From Hyparrhenia diplandra (Eukaryota > Streptophyta > Magnoliopsida > Poales > Poaceae), in assembly GCA_015847255.1 (NCBI GenBank), contig JADLZK010001339.1:310001-374000 (forward strand): a DNA stretch of 64,000 nucleotides, read 5' to 3'. A model generated the notes under the pieces. That model was not told where the DNA came from, made no database searches, and was given only the letters and a program-made list of their open reading frames with translations. A program made the position numbers and the translations under genes. This document shows, one piece after another, positions 34,912 to 46,919 of the stretch (position 1 is its first letter; each line of letters opens with the position of its first letter).

Positions 34912-35598
34912 TCAGGCTTGGTCTTCTTCTTCTTGAGGTGTCAGAGAGTTGTTTTTGCGTTCTGCTGCTTCTCTGTCGCCTTGAGTTCCTTTGATTACGG
35001 ATAGAACCTTCTGAGTTGGCTTATGTGCCAGGAGTTTCTGATTTCTTCTCCTTGCATCGTCATTAGTTCGTAGGTTCCTAGTCCAGTACTCTTTTGACGA
35101 TGTATGGTCCTTCCCATAGGCTAAGCAATTTGTGCTTGCCTTCCGTCTTTTGATTTCTCTTGAGTGCTTGATCTCCGGGTTGAGGTTTCTTGGGACGTGT
35201 GCTCTTGTCATAATGCCTTCTTAGTCCTTGCAGATAGATATCTTGCGTTACGGAGGATTGCATTTGATCGACTCCTTACGCACGATCGATTTCTAGTCTT
35301 CTTGTCGGTTCTCCTTCTCCTTCTTCAAATTGCTCGATCCTTGGAGAGCTCCATATGAGGTCCGCCGGAAGAACGGCTTTCTCGATCCATATGTTAGGAA
35401 GAAGGGTGAGTAGCCTGTTGCTCTGGCGATTTGAGTTCTTAGGCCCTGGGCGACTTTTGGAAGTTCTTCAATCCATTTTGCACCGTAGTCTTTGAGTTCT
35501 TCATATAGCCTTGGCTTTAGTCCCAAGCAAGGATGAGTCTGTTTGCTCTTTCGACTTGTCCGTTAGCCTTAGGATGTGCCACAGAAGCGTAGTCTATC
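34912..35598 (-). pseudogene. E2 integrase C-terminal half (interrupted by E3)
   Basis: Contains the end of the core (LKPRLYEELKDYGAKWIEELP, ATGYSPFFLTYGS) at 35293-35526, the basic linker, and the C-terminal module (LSLWEGPYIVKRVLD) at 35078-35263. At 35598, in the part coding for the region between the second and third catalytic residues, E3's LTR begins; the sequence continues at 55198. Confidence 0.82.
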
Positions 35599-36137
35599 TG
35601 TCGATGTTTTACGACCGAGAGCCTACCACGGGGTGAACCAAGGCAGTTTGTTCGGGGCCTCGACGAACCTAGAGCCCGGCGGTTTGTTGCGCAACCGACA
35701 TGGAGAGCGGGGTTTTTATCTTTGGTTCGGGCCCTCGATCAAGGATCGAGTAAAGACCTTTACGTCCGGTCGGCGTGAGCCTATTTTTGATTGATGGGGT
35801 CACCCGAGAATCGGCCGTGAAGCTTACGCCGCTTGCTCGTGGCCAAGCTTGTGTTCTCAGACGTGCGCATTTTCGCTCACGAGGTGTTTCTTGGTCGCCT
35901 TTTTATCGTCCAAGGCCGAGGAACTCGCTACGATCCTAGTCGGATCTGAGAGGGTTGTCCGTAGAGGAACCGAACACCCAAACCCTTTACAAGGTAACCC
36001 GACTAGTGTTCTATCCTAGTTACAAATGAAGTCACCGTAGCTATGCTTCCATTGCCTTGGGAGTTGTTTGTGGCCGCAGCTTAGATAGAACCCCCGCGCA
36101 CAACTCGGTAGAGTTCTTTGGTGATCCTGTATCCACA
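35599..36137 (-). repeat. E3 3' LTR (539 bp)
   Basis: TGTCGATG to GTATCCACA. The boundary is proven by the TSD at the left and by homology to the E3 right terminus at 55192. The polypurine tract (reverse of AGCCCCCCGAGCATC) begins at 36138. Confidence 0.9.
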
Positions 36138-37420
36138 AGCCCCCCGAGCATCTCAAGGTCGAGTCTTGAGGGTTGTCTTGCTCTTCTCTCGGTGAGGCCT
36201 TGATATGGTTTTCAAGATCATCTTTCGAGTGCAATTTTTGAAAAAGTGCACCCGTAGGGTGTAGCCCCGAGCTTCTTGCTTTTTGGCACAAAGAGCCGGA
36301 AGGTCTTTGAGTTCTTCTCCTCCGTCTTCGAAGTTCTTCTCGTCGTCGGGGGGCTCTTCTTTCTTTCGATAGGAGAGCCTTTGCTCCGTTAGCCCCGAGT
36401 ATCTCGGGTCCGAGTTACGAGAGCCGTCCCGCTCTTCTCGCCTTGCCTATTTACGTAGACTTGGCCGGTGATAGTCCCGAAGTTCTCCCGAGATCCGAGC
36501 ATCGTCTTTCCCGGAGTGTCAACCTGCCTTTTTCGTAGACTTGGTTGGAGATATTTGCGAGTCTAGCTCGGTTCGTCGGGATTGTTTTTCTTCGACAAAT
36601 GACTGTCTTCTTTCGAGACTTGTCATGATGATTTGAGGCTTGTTCTTGAATTCCGAGTTCTTCTTTACGGAGTATCATTTCGTCTTCTCTCGTAGATTTG
36701 CCGATAATAGTTGTAGAGGCTTGCTCCTCGGGTCTTGAGTTGTTCTTCTCGAAGATTCAAATTTTGTCCTTTTCGTAGGCTTGCTGGAGAGTAGTTGTGG
36801 AGTCTTGCTCCCGGGTCTTCGAGGTGTTCTTTCAAGAATCGGCTCGTCTTTGCCGTAGACTTCTTGCGATGGTAGTTGTGGAGTCTTGCTCCCGGTCTTG
36901 AGTTGTTCTTTCTCAAGATTCAGCTTGTCCTTTTCGTAGGCTTTTGAGAGTAGTTGTGGAGTCTTGCTCCTCGGTCTTGAGAGGTGTTCTTTCAAGAATC
37001 AGCTCGTCTTTGCCGTAGACTTGCCGATGGTAGTTGTGAGTCTTGCTCCCGGTCTTTAGAGGTGTTCTTCTGAAGAATCAGCTCGTCTTTGCCGTAGACT
37101 TGCTGATGGTTGTTGGGGCGTCCCCTGTTTTGCCAGGGTTGTTTTCCTCTGGCATGTGACTTGCGTCTTCTTCTGAGACTTGTCACGATTGTTCGGAGGG
37201 TTACTCCAGGCCGTTAGGTTTCTCCTTTTAGGCCCTCTAGCATTTGTCCTTTCTTGAACTTGCTAGTTTATTTTGGTGGAGTCGAGCTCCCGAAAGAGTT
37301 GTTCTAACTTCGGGGTTGCCTCTTTTGGGCTAGGGCTCTCCCATGCGGACCGGTGGACTATCGCATGACATCCCTTGAAGGGTTCTCGCGAGGGCCCATT
37401 TAAGTGCACTGCGGGATGAA
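36138..37420 (-). repeat. E3 3' region: one PPT-proximal unit and an ~80-bp tandem array
   Basis: One copy of the ~245-bp unit is at 36150-36400. The clearest array in the window then runs about 36650-37130: GTCTTGCTCC recurs at about 36802, 36883, 36961 and 37040, a spacing of 78-81 bases, each with TAGTTGTGGA, GGTCTTGAG and a GTAGACTTG-like block. No antisense gene is present; the two repeat regions are joined directly. Confidence 0.7.
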
Positions 37421-37423
37421 GGT

Positions 37424-37750
37424 CAAGATGGTTGGGTTCCTATTTCATAACACTACAATCCACCTTGCCTGGTTTGGGCTGGCTCGCTTTCTGAGAGACT
37501 TGTGTGAGACGATGGGTTTCTATTTCACAACACTACACCGTTCACGCCCGATTCGAAAGGCCGTCCGCCGTCATTGGACATAGTGGCACTTTCTGGACCC
37601 TCGATGGCCTCTGCGACCTAGACGGGCCGATCCCAACGTCCTCTTTTTTCAAGAGTCGAAGTTCACGATCTTCCGCTAGGATTTAAGGTGTGGACGCTAT
37701 TCCAGAGCTAGGACTTCGCGTGGTTCCACCCTTGGAATTTTGACCTCCGT
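37424..37750. other. Conserved non-coding block in E3
   Basis: Copy of the block at 20261 (TTTCTATTTCACAACAC near 37518), nearly identical to E1. It ends before the C-terminal integrase coding sequence. Confidence 0.5.
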
Positions 37751-37960
37751 TCTGGTGGTCGATTTGCCTTCTTTTGGTCGACTTCTTCTTGCGGTGCCAA
37801 TTCGGGTTGTTTTGTTCTTCTCCCGTTGAGGCATGCGGCTTCACCGTGGGCGGCTTGTTTTTGTTGAAGTGCCCGGTGGCGCGTATTTGGTGACCTCTTT
37901 GGATGGTCCGAGTTCTTCTCGAGGCTTGATCTTCTTTCTTCTTGAAGTATCGTAGAGTTG

Positions 37961-39070
37961 TTATTGCGTTCGCTTCTCTTTTCTTTTGCCTTGAGTTCCT
38001 CTGATTATGGATAGAACCTTCTGAGCTGGTTTATGTGCCAAGAGTTTCTGATTTCTTATCCTTGCATTGTCATCAACTTGTAGGTTCCTGGTCCGAGTAC
38101 TCCTTTGACGATATGTGGTCCTTCCCATGGCCGAGCGGTTTGTGCTTGCCTTACGTCTTTTGATTTCTCTTGAGTACTTGATCTCCGGGTTGAGTTTTCT
38201 TGGACGTGTGCTCTTGTCATAGTGCCTTCGAGTCCCTTGCAGATATCTTGCGCTCGGAGGATGGCGTTTGCTCGACTTCTTACGCACGGTCGATTTCTAG
38301 TCTTCTTGTTTGTTCCCCTTCTCCTTCTTCAAATTGCTCGATCCTTGAGAGCTCCATATGAGGTCCTGGTAGGGACCGCGCTCCGATCCATAGGTCGGGA
38401 AGAAGGGTGAGTAGCCTGTTGCTCTGGCGATTTGAGTTCTTAGGCCCCGGCGACTTTTGGGAGTTCTTCTATCCACTTGGCTCCCGTAGTCTTTGAGTTC
38501 TTCATAAAGTCTTGGCTTTAGTCCAGTCCGTTTGCTCTTTTCGATTTGTCCGTTAGCCCGAGGGTGTGCTACGGATGCGTAGTCTATCCGTATGCCACAA
38601 TCTTGTGCCCAATCTTCAAATTCTGCTGCTGTGAACGGTGATCCGAGGTCAGTGATGATCCTGTTGGGCATCCCAAATCTGTGCATGATCTCGACTGCTT
38701 TGGTTGAGCTGAAGGTGACCAATGGCTTGTATTCTATCCACTTGGTGAATTTGTCGATGGCGACGTAGATGTACTCATATCCTCCCTTGGCTCTCTTGAG
38801 TGGTCCGACTTGATCCAGTCCCTAGCACGAGAAAGGCCATGATGGTGGTATGCAGATCAGATTGTGTGCTGGCACATGCGCTTGTCTTGCGAACATCTGG
38901 CATCCTTTGCATTTTCTGACGAGTTCTTCTGCGTCTTTGAGGGCTATTGGCCAGTAGTATTCTGTTTTGAATGCTTTTCCCATGAGGGTTCTTGACACTA
39001 CGTGGTTCCCACAGCATCCAGAGTGGATTTCTTGGAGGATGTCCTTTCCTTCTTCGGAGCTTATGCATTT
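37961..39070 (-). pseudogene. E3 integrase
   Basis: Core at 38297-38722: IITDLGSPFTAAEFEDW with the second catalytic Asp, then VAHPRANGQIEKS with the third acidic residue, then TGYSPFFPTYGS. The Cys pair of the zinc domain (CKGCQMFARQ) is at about 38885-38915. The basic linker is at 37961-38287. The part with the first Asp and several joints are out of frame. A short deletion shortens the VKFIQE-like helix (KAVEIMHRFG). Confidence 0.8.
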
Positions 39071-39164
39071 GAGAAGTACTCCTGATGATGCTGCTCTTTT
39101 ATAAAGTTTGTCTTTGATGAGCACGTAGTTCTTTCTTCTTCTCAAGATCCTGGTTGCTTCAGCT

Positions 39165-40130
39165 TTGTCTTCGGGTAGTGTCTTGTTCTTGATGAAGTTT
39201 ATGATGTCTTCGATCCAGGGAGTTGCTCTTCGACCTGGAGAGATTATCATTACTCCATTTAGAGCTGATTGCTCCATGTTGCTATCTTCTGGGTTCTCTT
39301 TGATGGATGGTTTCGAGAGCTCTTTGACGAATACTCTCGGTGGGACTTGGGCTCTGTCGGATCCGAGTTTGGCTAGCACGTCGCCCGCCGCCGTTCGCAT
39401 CTCCGAGCACGTGTAGGATCTCAAGGCCTTGGAAGTTCTTTTCCAGCTTTCGTATTCCTGCGCAATAGAGGCCCATATTGTCCTTTGTGCAGTCCCAATC
39501 CCTTGCCGACTTGATTGATGACAACCGCGGAGTCGCCGTATACTTGTAGTCTCTTGATTCCCGAGTTCTTGCTATCTTGAGGCCATGGATGAGTGCTTCA
39601 TACTACGCCTCGTTGTTTGTAGCTTGCCACATGATCTCGCAAAGACGTACTTGAGTTGTCTTCCTTCCGAGATATGAATAAAATCCGTGCCCTGCTCCCC
39701 CTAGCTTCAACGATCCATCGAAGTACATGTTCCAATGTTTCTTGACGTCGCCGGATATGGGTTGTTGGAGCTCCGCCCATTCGCTATGAAATCCGGTAGC
39801 GCCACGGGATTTGATTGCTCTTCTTGGGGTGAACTCTAGATTCGAGTGCTCGAGTTCCACCGCCCATTTTGATATTCGGCCTCGTTGAATCTCTCGTTCC
39901 TCGGGATGTCACCCGGTGGTGAGTCAGTTACCACTTTGTTATCTTATGACCGGTCGGCGTTGTCGTAGCTTCCTTGATGTGATCGGTATGGTGTAGAGTA
40001 GTTTTTGTACGTGAGGGTACCGAGCCTTGGACTCAGATAGAACTTTGCTCACGTAGTAAACTGGCCTCTGGACCTTGTTGGGTTGCTCGGGCTCTTCTCT
40101 TTCCACGATGATTGCTGAGCTGACCACTGT
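39165..40130 (-). pseudogene. E3 RNase H and connection
   Basis: MYFDGSLKLGGAGHGF (first Asp) is at about 39690-39730, NNEAEYEA-like sequence follows, and KNFQGLEILHVLGDANGGG contains the last Asp region (39282-39524). YVSKVLSESKARYPHVQKL (39939-40127) is the RT-RNase H connection. Three frames are used, so the gene is broken. Confidence 0.78.
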
Positions 40131-40180
40131 ACTCGTTGCTGCTATGTATAGCAGTAGTTCTTCTTGATCCTTTGGAGGTG

Positions 40181-41000
40181 TTAGGACTGGAGCTGTTGTA
40201 AGGTACTGCTTGAGTTCGTCAAACGCTTTGTCAGCCTCCTCTGTTCATTTGAATTCTCCTTTTGTCTTGATGAGTTTGAAGAAGGGTAGCCCTTTCTCTC
40301 CAAGCTTGGATATGAATCTGTTGAGTGCCGCCATGCACCCTGTGAGCTTCTGGACGTCCTTGACACTTCGGGGTTGTGTCATCTCGTTGATGGCCTTGAT
40401 TTGCTTGGTGCTGGCTTCAATGCCTCTCGTTCTTGACCAAGAATCCCGAAGTAGGCTGTCCCGAAGGCACTCCAAAGATGCATTTTGTTGGGTTGAGCTT
40501 CCACTTCCACTTGTTGAGGTTCTTGAAAGTCTCTTCCAGATCTTGAATCAGAGCTTCTGGTTCTCTAGTCTTCACCACCACGTCGTCTACGTAAGCTTCG
40601 GCATTTTTGCCAATCTGCTCTCCCAAACAAGTCTGTATCGCTCTTTGATACTTTGCTCCGGCGTTCTTCAATCCGAAGGACATTGTTTTGTAGCGGTGGG
40701 CACCGAAGGGGGTGATGAAAGAGGTCTTGCTCTGATCTTCTTTCTTCAGTGCAACTGGTGATATCCCGAGTAGCAATCCAAGAATGATAGTAGAGCTGAT
40801 CCTGCTATGGAGTCCACTATTTGGTCAATCCTTGGTAGCCCAAAGGGGTCCTTGGGGCAATGCTTATTCATATCCGTGTAGTCCACACACATTCGCGGGC
40901 CCGAGGTGTTCTTCTTCCGAACCGAACCGGGTTGGCTAGCCGGTCAGGATGTAGGATTTCTCGATGAATCTGCTGCGAGTAATTTTGCAATCTCCTTTTG
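40181..41000 (-). pseudogene. E3 reverse transcriptase
   Basis: The open frame at 40417-40776 holds VALKKEDQSKTSFITPFGAH, MSFGLKNAGA and EAYVDDVVVKTREPE, including the catalytic YVDD of Ty3/gypsy RT. Thumb residues (NLNKWKWKLNPTKCIFGVPS) follow in frame, and the connection (ALNRFISKLGEKGLPFFKLI) is in the next frame (40245-40475). The finger region (40800-41000) is frameshifted. Confidence 0.85.
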
Positions 41001-41067
41001 ATGGCTTCATCTTTTTCGCGAAAACCTTCTTATTCTTTGCTTGATGGGTTTGGATCCCATATTGATG

Positions 41068-41531
41068 TCAGTTCGTGCTCGGCCCTCCCTTGGTACGCCG
41101 GGCATGTCTGGCTGGTTTCCGGGCAAATATATCTTTGTGTTGCCTTAGGAAGTCGGGTGAGTGCGAATTCCCATTTTGAGATAGGTGGGCGCCGATGATC
41201 GCCGTCTTGGATGGATCGCCCGCTTGTAGATCAATGTGCTTGACGTCACCCTCTTCTCGGGTGGAATCGTAATTGCTTGCTTCTTGGCCGGTATCTCGAG
41301 TTCTTCCGGATTTGTATCCTCTCGCCATCCGGTTGAGTTCCTTTTTTCTCCAAGAGCTCCCTGCCTTGTTTTGCGATTTCCACAGCTCAGACGTCACACT
41401 CGAAAGCTTTCTTGAGGTCTTCTTTGATGGAAAGAACCCCAAAAGGTGCCGGCATCTTTAGTAGAAGATACGGGTAGTGTGGGATAGCCATGAATTTTGC
41501 AATAGCGGTATTCCCATAATGGCGTGGTATG
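41068..41531 (-). pseudogene. E3 protease, C-terminal part
   Basis: Encodes the region from the flap to the RT linker in mixed frames (VTSELWKSQNKAGSSWRKKEL, then EEGDVKHIDLQAGDPSKTAI). It is cut at 41531 by the CACTA transposon within the codons for ESPYHAIMG and continues at 52223. The ATG at 41529-41531 is the target site. Confidence 0.7.
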
Positions 41532-41800
41532 CACTACTACGTAAATGATTAACCATGGCGGGCATTTTGGGTTTTCCGTGGCGGGCATTGTGTCCGCCAC
41601 GGAGCTAGGGTCACGGTTAATCGTTCGATTAACCGTGGCGGACTCCATGCCCGCCATGGTTAATACATAACGGTGGCGGGCTTTTAACAAAGACCGCCAT
41701 GGTTAATAAATTAACCATGGCGGGCATCGTTACGCGCCCGCCATGGTTAATTTATTAACCATGGCGGGTTTTGTTAAAAGCCCGCCACGGTTAATTAATT
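41532..41800. repeat. CACTA left subterminal repeats
   Basis: About ten copies of ATTAACCATGGCGGGC or its complement GCCCGCCATGGTTAAT, several back to back with 6-10 base spacers (for example at about 41707-41790), so they can fold into strong hairpins. Subterminal motif arrays are the binding sites for the TNPA-type protein in En/Spm elements. Binding here is inferred. Confidence 0.8.
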
Positions 41801-42099
41801 CAGGATTAATAAAAAAAATAATTCAAAAATATTTTAAAATTATATATTATGATTTAAATCACATATTAAATAATAAAATAAGAGAATATTGACATAAATC
41901 TTGAACATGCATGACAAGTCAACATTCAACTAACATGGAGATTCAATTAAGCACTTAGAGTTTAAAAGTGATCACACCCACATCACAATTTACAAATTAA
42001 ACTCGATCGAAAGATCGATTGATCAATCAAGAGTTTAGGTTACAAATCAATGTCATCCCACAAATAGTCCTTCATGTCTAGCTTATTTCTCCAAATCGG

Positions 42100-45000
42100 C
42101 GTAGTTCCCATAAGTCGTCGTTTGTAGCGAGGTCATTTGTTAGGGTCGAAGAATTTGCCTTAGGTAGCACAACGCGTCCTCAACGACGACCCTACGGATG
42201 GCGCCAACCATTTTCTTGAACTTAAGGTCGTCCAAGTTTTGGTTCCAAAAACCTTGCGTGGTTTTCTTCGTCAGCTCGCGCCACGTAGTACGGTACACAT
42301 CACTGCGGGATATGAACGTCATGAGGCATAGAAACCACACGGGTTCTTTGCCGAAAAGGTCGCTTACGCGACCGCACGCACGATATATGTACCGAAAATG
42401 GTTAGAATATTATGAGACCATTCAATATGGACGAGCAAACGAGTAATGCTGCATATACCTCGTAGTCTCGCCCTGATCTTCATTTCGTCCTTATGTTTTT
42501 CTTTGCGTATGCTCATCCTCCGATTGTATGACTCGGGGTCTTTCAAGTAATCCTTGTAAGCCCCTGCACGAAAAACCCACAAAGTGTCATGACTTACGAA
42601 GTTTATAGTATGAAATAGTATACAAGTGTGGTGACTACGGTACCGCAGGGGCCTCTTCAAAATGTTTGTAGAGGCCTTTTGGCGTATCATGCAACGAGTC
42701 CGGCCTAAGGGCCGCTCCATCCCGAGGGAAGATTAGCCAAGTAATCCAGTGGCCACAGTGTGCTGTTGTTTGTATACCGGCCATGCTACACCATTTTTTT
42801 TATTAGAAATAGATTCCAAGTGTTCAAAAAATAAAAAGTATTGCTTTTGACTTACTTGATATGTTGGGCCGCAATGAGACAACCTAAGGCGTCTGTTTTT
42901 GATCTTCTTCATGCACTTACAGATGTAGTCTACCATCTCTAACTCTTGCATCGCACAATGTTTTAAAGTGTTTATATTGTTCGGCCTTGCCCAACGCCCG
43001 AGCTTTTCGTTCCTCCGGGTCTCCATCCAAGTATCCGAAAAAATTCCGCCACGTCTATATACGCTGGACATAGAAACACAACTGGCTGATCCAATTCTTG
43101 GGCTATCAATGCTTGCATCCTGCAAGCACATGTGGTCACGTCATTATATATAGAATCGGAGAGCTAGAATTAGTCGGGTACGACCACGTAATGATCGGTA
43201 AACAAACTCACGCGGCAAAGATAGAGGGTGACAATGGATTGGTCGAGGTCCCGGGCGACGTAGCAACCGCCACATTTCGTCGAAGCCTATTGGCGGTGAA
43301 ATGTCGAAGTCCAAGTGAAAGAGCTCTTTAGGAACCCCGAAATGGAACTCCCTCACCCCCGATCAAGCGCATGCTTATATAATAGGTGGAACCTACGAGT
43401 GTCCCACTCCTCGTCCTCGATTAGCCGGCCCTTGGGCACCATGAACTTGCCAAGCTCAAAGTAGTCCAGGCAGTCCGGCTGACCCATCCTCCCCGCCGAT
43501 GGGGTATATAATTCCTATACGAGAAGGAGATGTACGTTAGCATCTTCTAGCTACGCACGCATACGTAATATGTCCGGCCAAGTTTGGTTGAGATTGTCAC
43601 GCATATACGTACCCCATCGGCCGCCGGTCTTCACGGCCCCGGGTTCAATTTTAGCCAATCGGAGGTCCTTTTCCTTCTCCGCTAGCTCCTTCCCCGGCCT
43701 CATCATCTAAGTATTTGTTGGTCGGGGCAAGAATTTTCTCATCTTCTTTTGATAGCTTCTTCTTCCTCGGCGCTTGGGGGGAACATTCGGCCTCATCCTC
43801 CCCCGACCGCTCTCGAGGCGGTGTTGAGAATCCTATGCATGTCGAATTGAACTAAATTAGCCACCAATTAATGCCTAGTACAAGTTAATTAGCCATACTT
43901 TTTTTTTGCTATACTGTCACATTTTCTCGAAACCTCCTCGACCATTGGGCGCTTGAACGGCGTGGGAGGATGGCGAGCAACCTTCTTAGGAGAAGGTGTC
44001 CTCTTGCCTCGAGCCGTGAGGTGGTGTCTTGCCACCGTCTTCTTCTTCCGGGTTCTTCCGGAGGTGGGTTCGAACGAGGACTTCCACCACCTCGGCCACC
44101 ATCTTCTCCTTAGGTACTTCCGGTGGGTTCGGACAAGGACTTCCGGCACCTCGGCCACCATCGTCGTTGTCGTTATCATCATCGTCATCGCCACCACCAC
44201 CCGGGGGAGGAGGAGAGGGCTGCGGCCGCTACCGTCGGAGGTGGTGTCGTCGGTTTCCACAGACAATGTCTTCCTTGTTCCATAGGTACTCCCTCTCCTC
44301 CCGAAGGTCCTTGAGTACTTGTTTCTCCTTGTTCACCGGGATATCGAGCTCCTCATCACCCAGGCCTGGTTCTATGGATGTCAGATAAACGAAGGCATAG
44401 TCTGGTGGGACCGGCTCGTTATTGTACAACTTAGCACTCTGTGGTGCAGACACCACGGCAGAGCCCACCTCCTTCTTCTTCCCCTTCCTGCCAACGGGTA
44501 TATAGAGTTTGCCCACCGCAGGTTCGACGAGATCGTCAATTGGGTTCTTCCCGGCGACATCACTCGTACTCACACCTTGGCTTCCTTGGATGTTGCAAAG
44601 ACCTCTTGTCTTTAATGCCTCTTCTATTTTCTTGTCAACTATGTCCTTTATGGCTTGCTCATAGCCTTGCATCTTAAGGTTTTCCTTGTACCTCTGCCTC
44701 GTGTGGTAGTCGGCGCGTCGGATGCCCAAGAATCCACGGTCTTCCGGCTATACGTCGAGCCCCCGCCCGAACTCGCCCACGGTGCTCGGGTCTTCCGATT
44801 GCCTCGGTCAGCTCGTCGTGCTCCCTCCTAGGTTGGAACTCCCCACGCGCCTTGGCCTCTTTGACAAGCATCACCTTCTTCTCCACCTCGTTGACCTTTG
44901 GGTCATTGTATTTGGACGTGCTGTCAGTCTTCTGCTTCTTGGGCTGACGGGCATACAAGAAGTTGTGTGTCCTCTCAGGAAGGTCTAGCAATGGATTCTG

Positions 45001-45961
45001 TATCCCTTTCTCAGCGTCCTCCCTTTCTTTCCGCCGCCATTTTCCCTTATGACCGTGATATCCTACCATGCCGAGGTTGTGCCTGAGGTCGTTCTTCTTT
45101 GCGAGTTCTTTACCCATTTTCGACTTGGCCTCATACTCTTCGTTAGTCGTGAGCCCGACGAACTCATCCCGCACGGGTTGCTTTAAAAAGTTGTAGGCTT
45201 GAAGTGGTGACTTGCCCTTACGCACATAGTGTGTGTATAGATTGTTCGCAGGTGCTAAGCGCTTTGCTTGCAACGGTTAGCACATACTTCTTGCATTTCT
45301 TTTGTCAAAGCCCGCCTCGTCCCGGATAATGGAACAAGTCTTTCCACACCTTCTTCTTGATTGCCTTCGGGACAGTCCTCCGATCTAGGTAAGTGATGGG
45401 CACGCCTTCCTTGGCTACAATGGAGATCCGGTTGCTATAGATGGCCCCGATAGATTCTCGCTCCACGGGATCTCCATTCGGGCCTATCCTCAATATATTA
45501 CGCACCACCTCGCCTTTACGGTGCCTCCCGTGCTGGCCTCTTTTCAATCGACTTCTTGGACTTCTTGGAGGTGGTGGTCGAAGTCTTTGGGGGTGGGACC
45601 AGATTGTTGCCCCTCCGACCGAGCTCTCTCTTCACCAAACTCTAGACGCAGAGGCGTGTGGTAACTGGCCACGACAACAACTAAAATTAGTCGTGTACTT
45701 ACATGAGGCACACGACGTTGTGTTAGTCGTATACTTACGTTTTTGGTTGCGGTGTCCACTCGAGAACCCCGTGTGTCGGGCTCCCGTGGTCGCCGATCCG
45801 GATCAATTTCTTCCTCTCGTAAGACGTTTCTTCGTGGCCTCTCGGTGTCAACTCTTCGCTCACGTATCCTTTGTCGGAGGAAGAATCGGACGTGGAGGCC
45901 ACATCCTCCTCGCTCGCTCGCCACCGATTGCACGATCTTTATCGGTTGGTTCGGATGCCAT
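42100..45961 (-). CDS. CACTA second gene: TNPA-like/En-Spm protein with Ulp1-like protease domain
   Basis: The start is taken at the ATG on 45961-45959 (MASEPTDKDRAIGGE). Conserved pieces leftwards: NRISIVAKEGVPITYLDRR and KAIKKKVWKDLFHY (45305-45547); LQAYNFLKQPVRDEFVGLTT with a basic KWRRKERED segment (44674-45273); a helical region YEQAIKDIVDKKIEEALKTR and then LYNNEPVPPDYAFVYLTSI (44229-44729), typical of grass En/Spm proteins. The C-terminal part (42100-43500) has CMKKIKNRRLRL, then HWITWLIFPRDGAALRPDSL (His and Asp of a C48/Ulp1 cysteine protease) and DDLKFKKMVGAIRR near the end. The catalytic Cys region is degenerate. Several introns or frameshifts must exist; exon borders are not resolved. 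Confidence 0.7.
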
Positions 45962-46690
45962 TGATTCTACGGGGAACACACGAGCATTTTATTATAGTGA
46001 AAAGGTACAAGTAGTAGTATGTAGTGTCACGAGAGTCATCTCGTAACATAGATTTATTGAATTCCTCTCATGATTACATAGTTTTCCATTTTACATATAA
46101 AGAGTGGTGGCAAAAAAAAAACAAAAAATACTCTACAAATACAAAAAATGTCTACAAATACAAAAAAATGTGAAAATACAAAAATGTGTACGAATACAAA
46201 AATGTGTAAGAATTAAAATTTGGCTTAGAAGTCCCCAACTATCCTTATCACATCGCGTCTAAACCGGTTGCTTGTATATGTTATACAAGCCGCCCTCGTT
46301 TAGGCGCTCACAAGTGTGGGGACATTTCATCATCGCCGCTGCCTCAAAGATAAAAATATTCACATCATCGCATATGCCACTTTGCCTCGGCATTAAGATT
46401 CAAATCATTACAAATGCCACAAGTAGATAGTTAAAGATAGTAAATGCCCGCCACGGAAAACGAAAAAAAAACCGCCACGGACGGGACGGTCTAAGGTTGG
46501 GACTTAAAAAGAGGTAGATAGAGAGAGCCACCATATATATGTGTACCCGGCCGTGGAATCGGCTAAGTCCTCCGCCCGTTCACTTTCACCCCGAAGAAGG
46601 GTCGCCAAATTTTCACGGCGCCGCCGTGAAATGTCACCACAAATCCAAAATATAGATAAAGTATGGCGGTGGCATAATATAGAGATCAAT

Positions 46691-46820
46691 ATATGCTCGG
46701 TTAATAAATAATCTAAAAATGTGAAGTTGCATCATGGGCGTGGCATTCGGCATATGCTCGGTTAATAAATAATCTAAAAATGTGAAGTTGCATCATGGGC
46801 GTGGCATTTGGCATATGCTC
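46691..46820. repeat. 61-bp tandem duplication
   Basis: ATATGCTCGGTTAATAAATA begins at 46691 and again at 46752, with ATATGCTC starting a third, truncated copy at 46813, an exact 61-base period. The two full copies differ at one base (GGCATTCGG / GGCATTTGG). Confidence 0.9.
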
Positions 46821-46919
46821 AAGTAACCATCATCACGAGCATCACAGCAAGCAAAAAAATGGCATCACAGGCATGAAAAAATGGCATCACAGAAGCAAAA
46901 ATGGCATCACGGGCATCAC

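Noticed and set aside
36650..37130. Regular ~80-bp repeats resembling a CRISPR array
   Set aside because: Units are contiguous and degenerate with no unique spacers; context is a plant retrotransposon.
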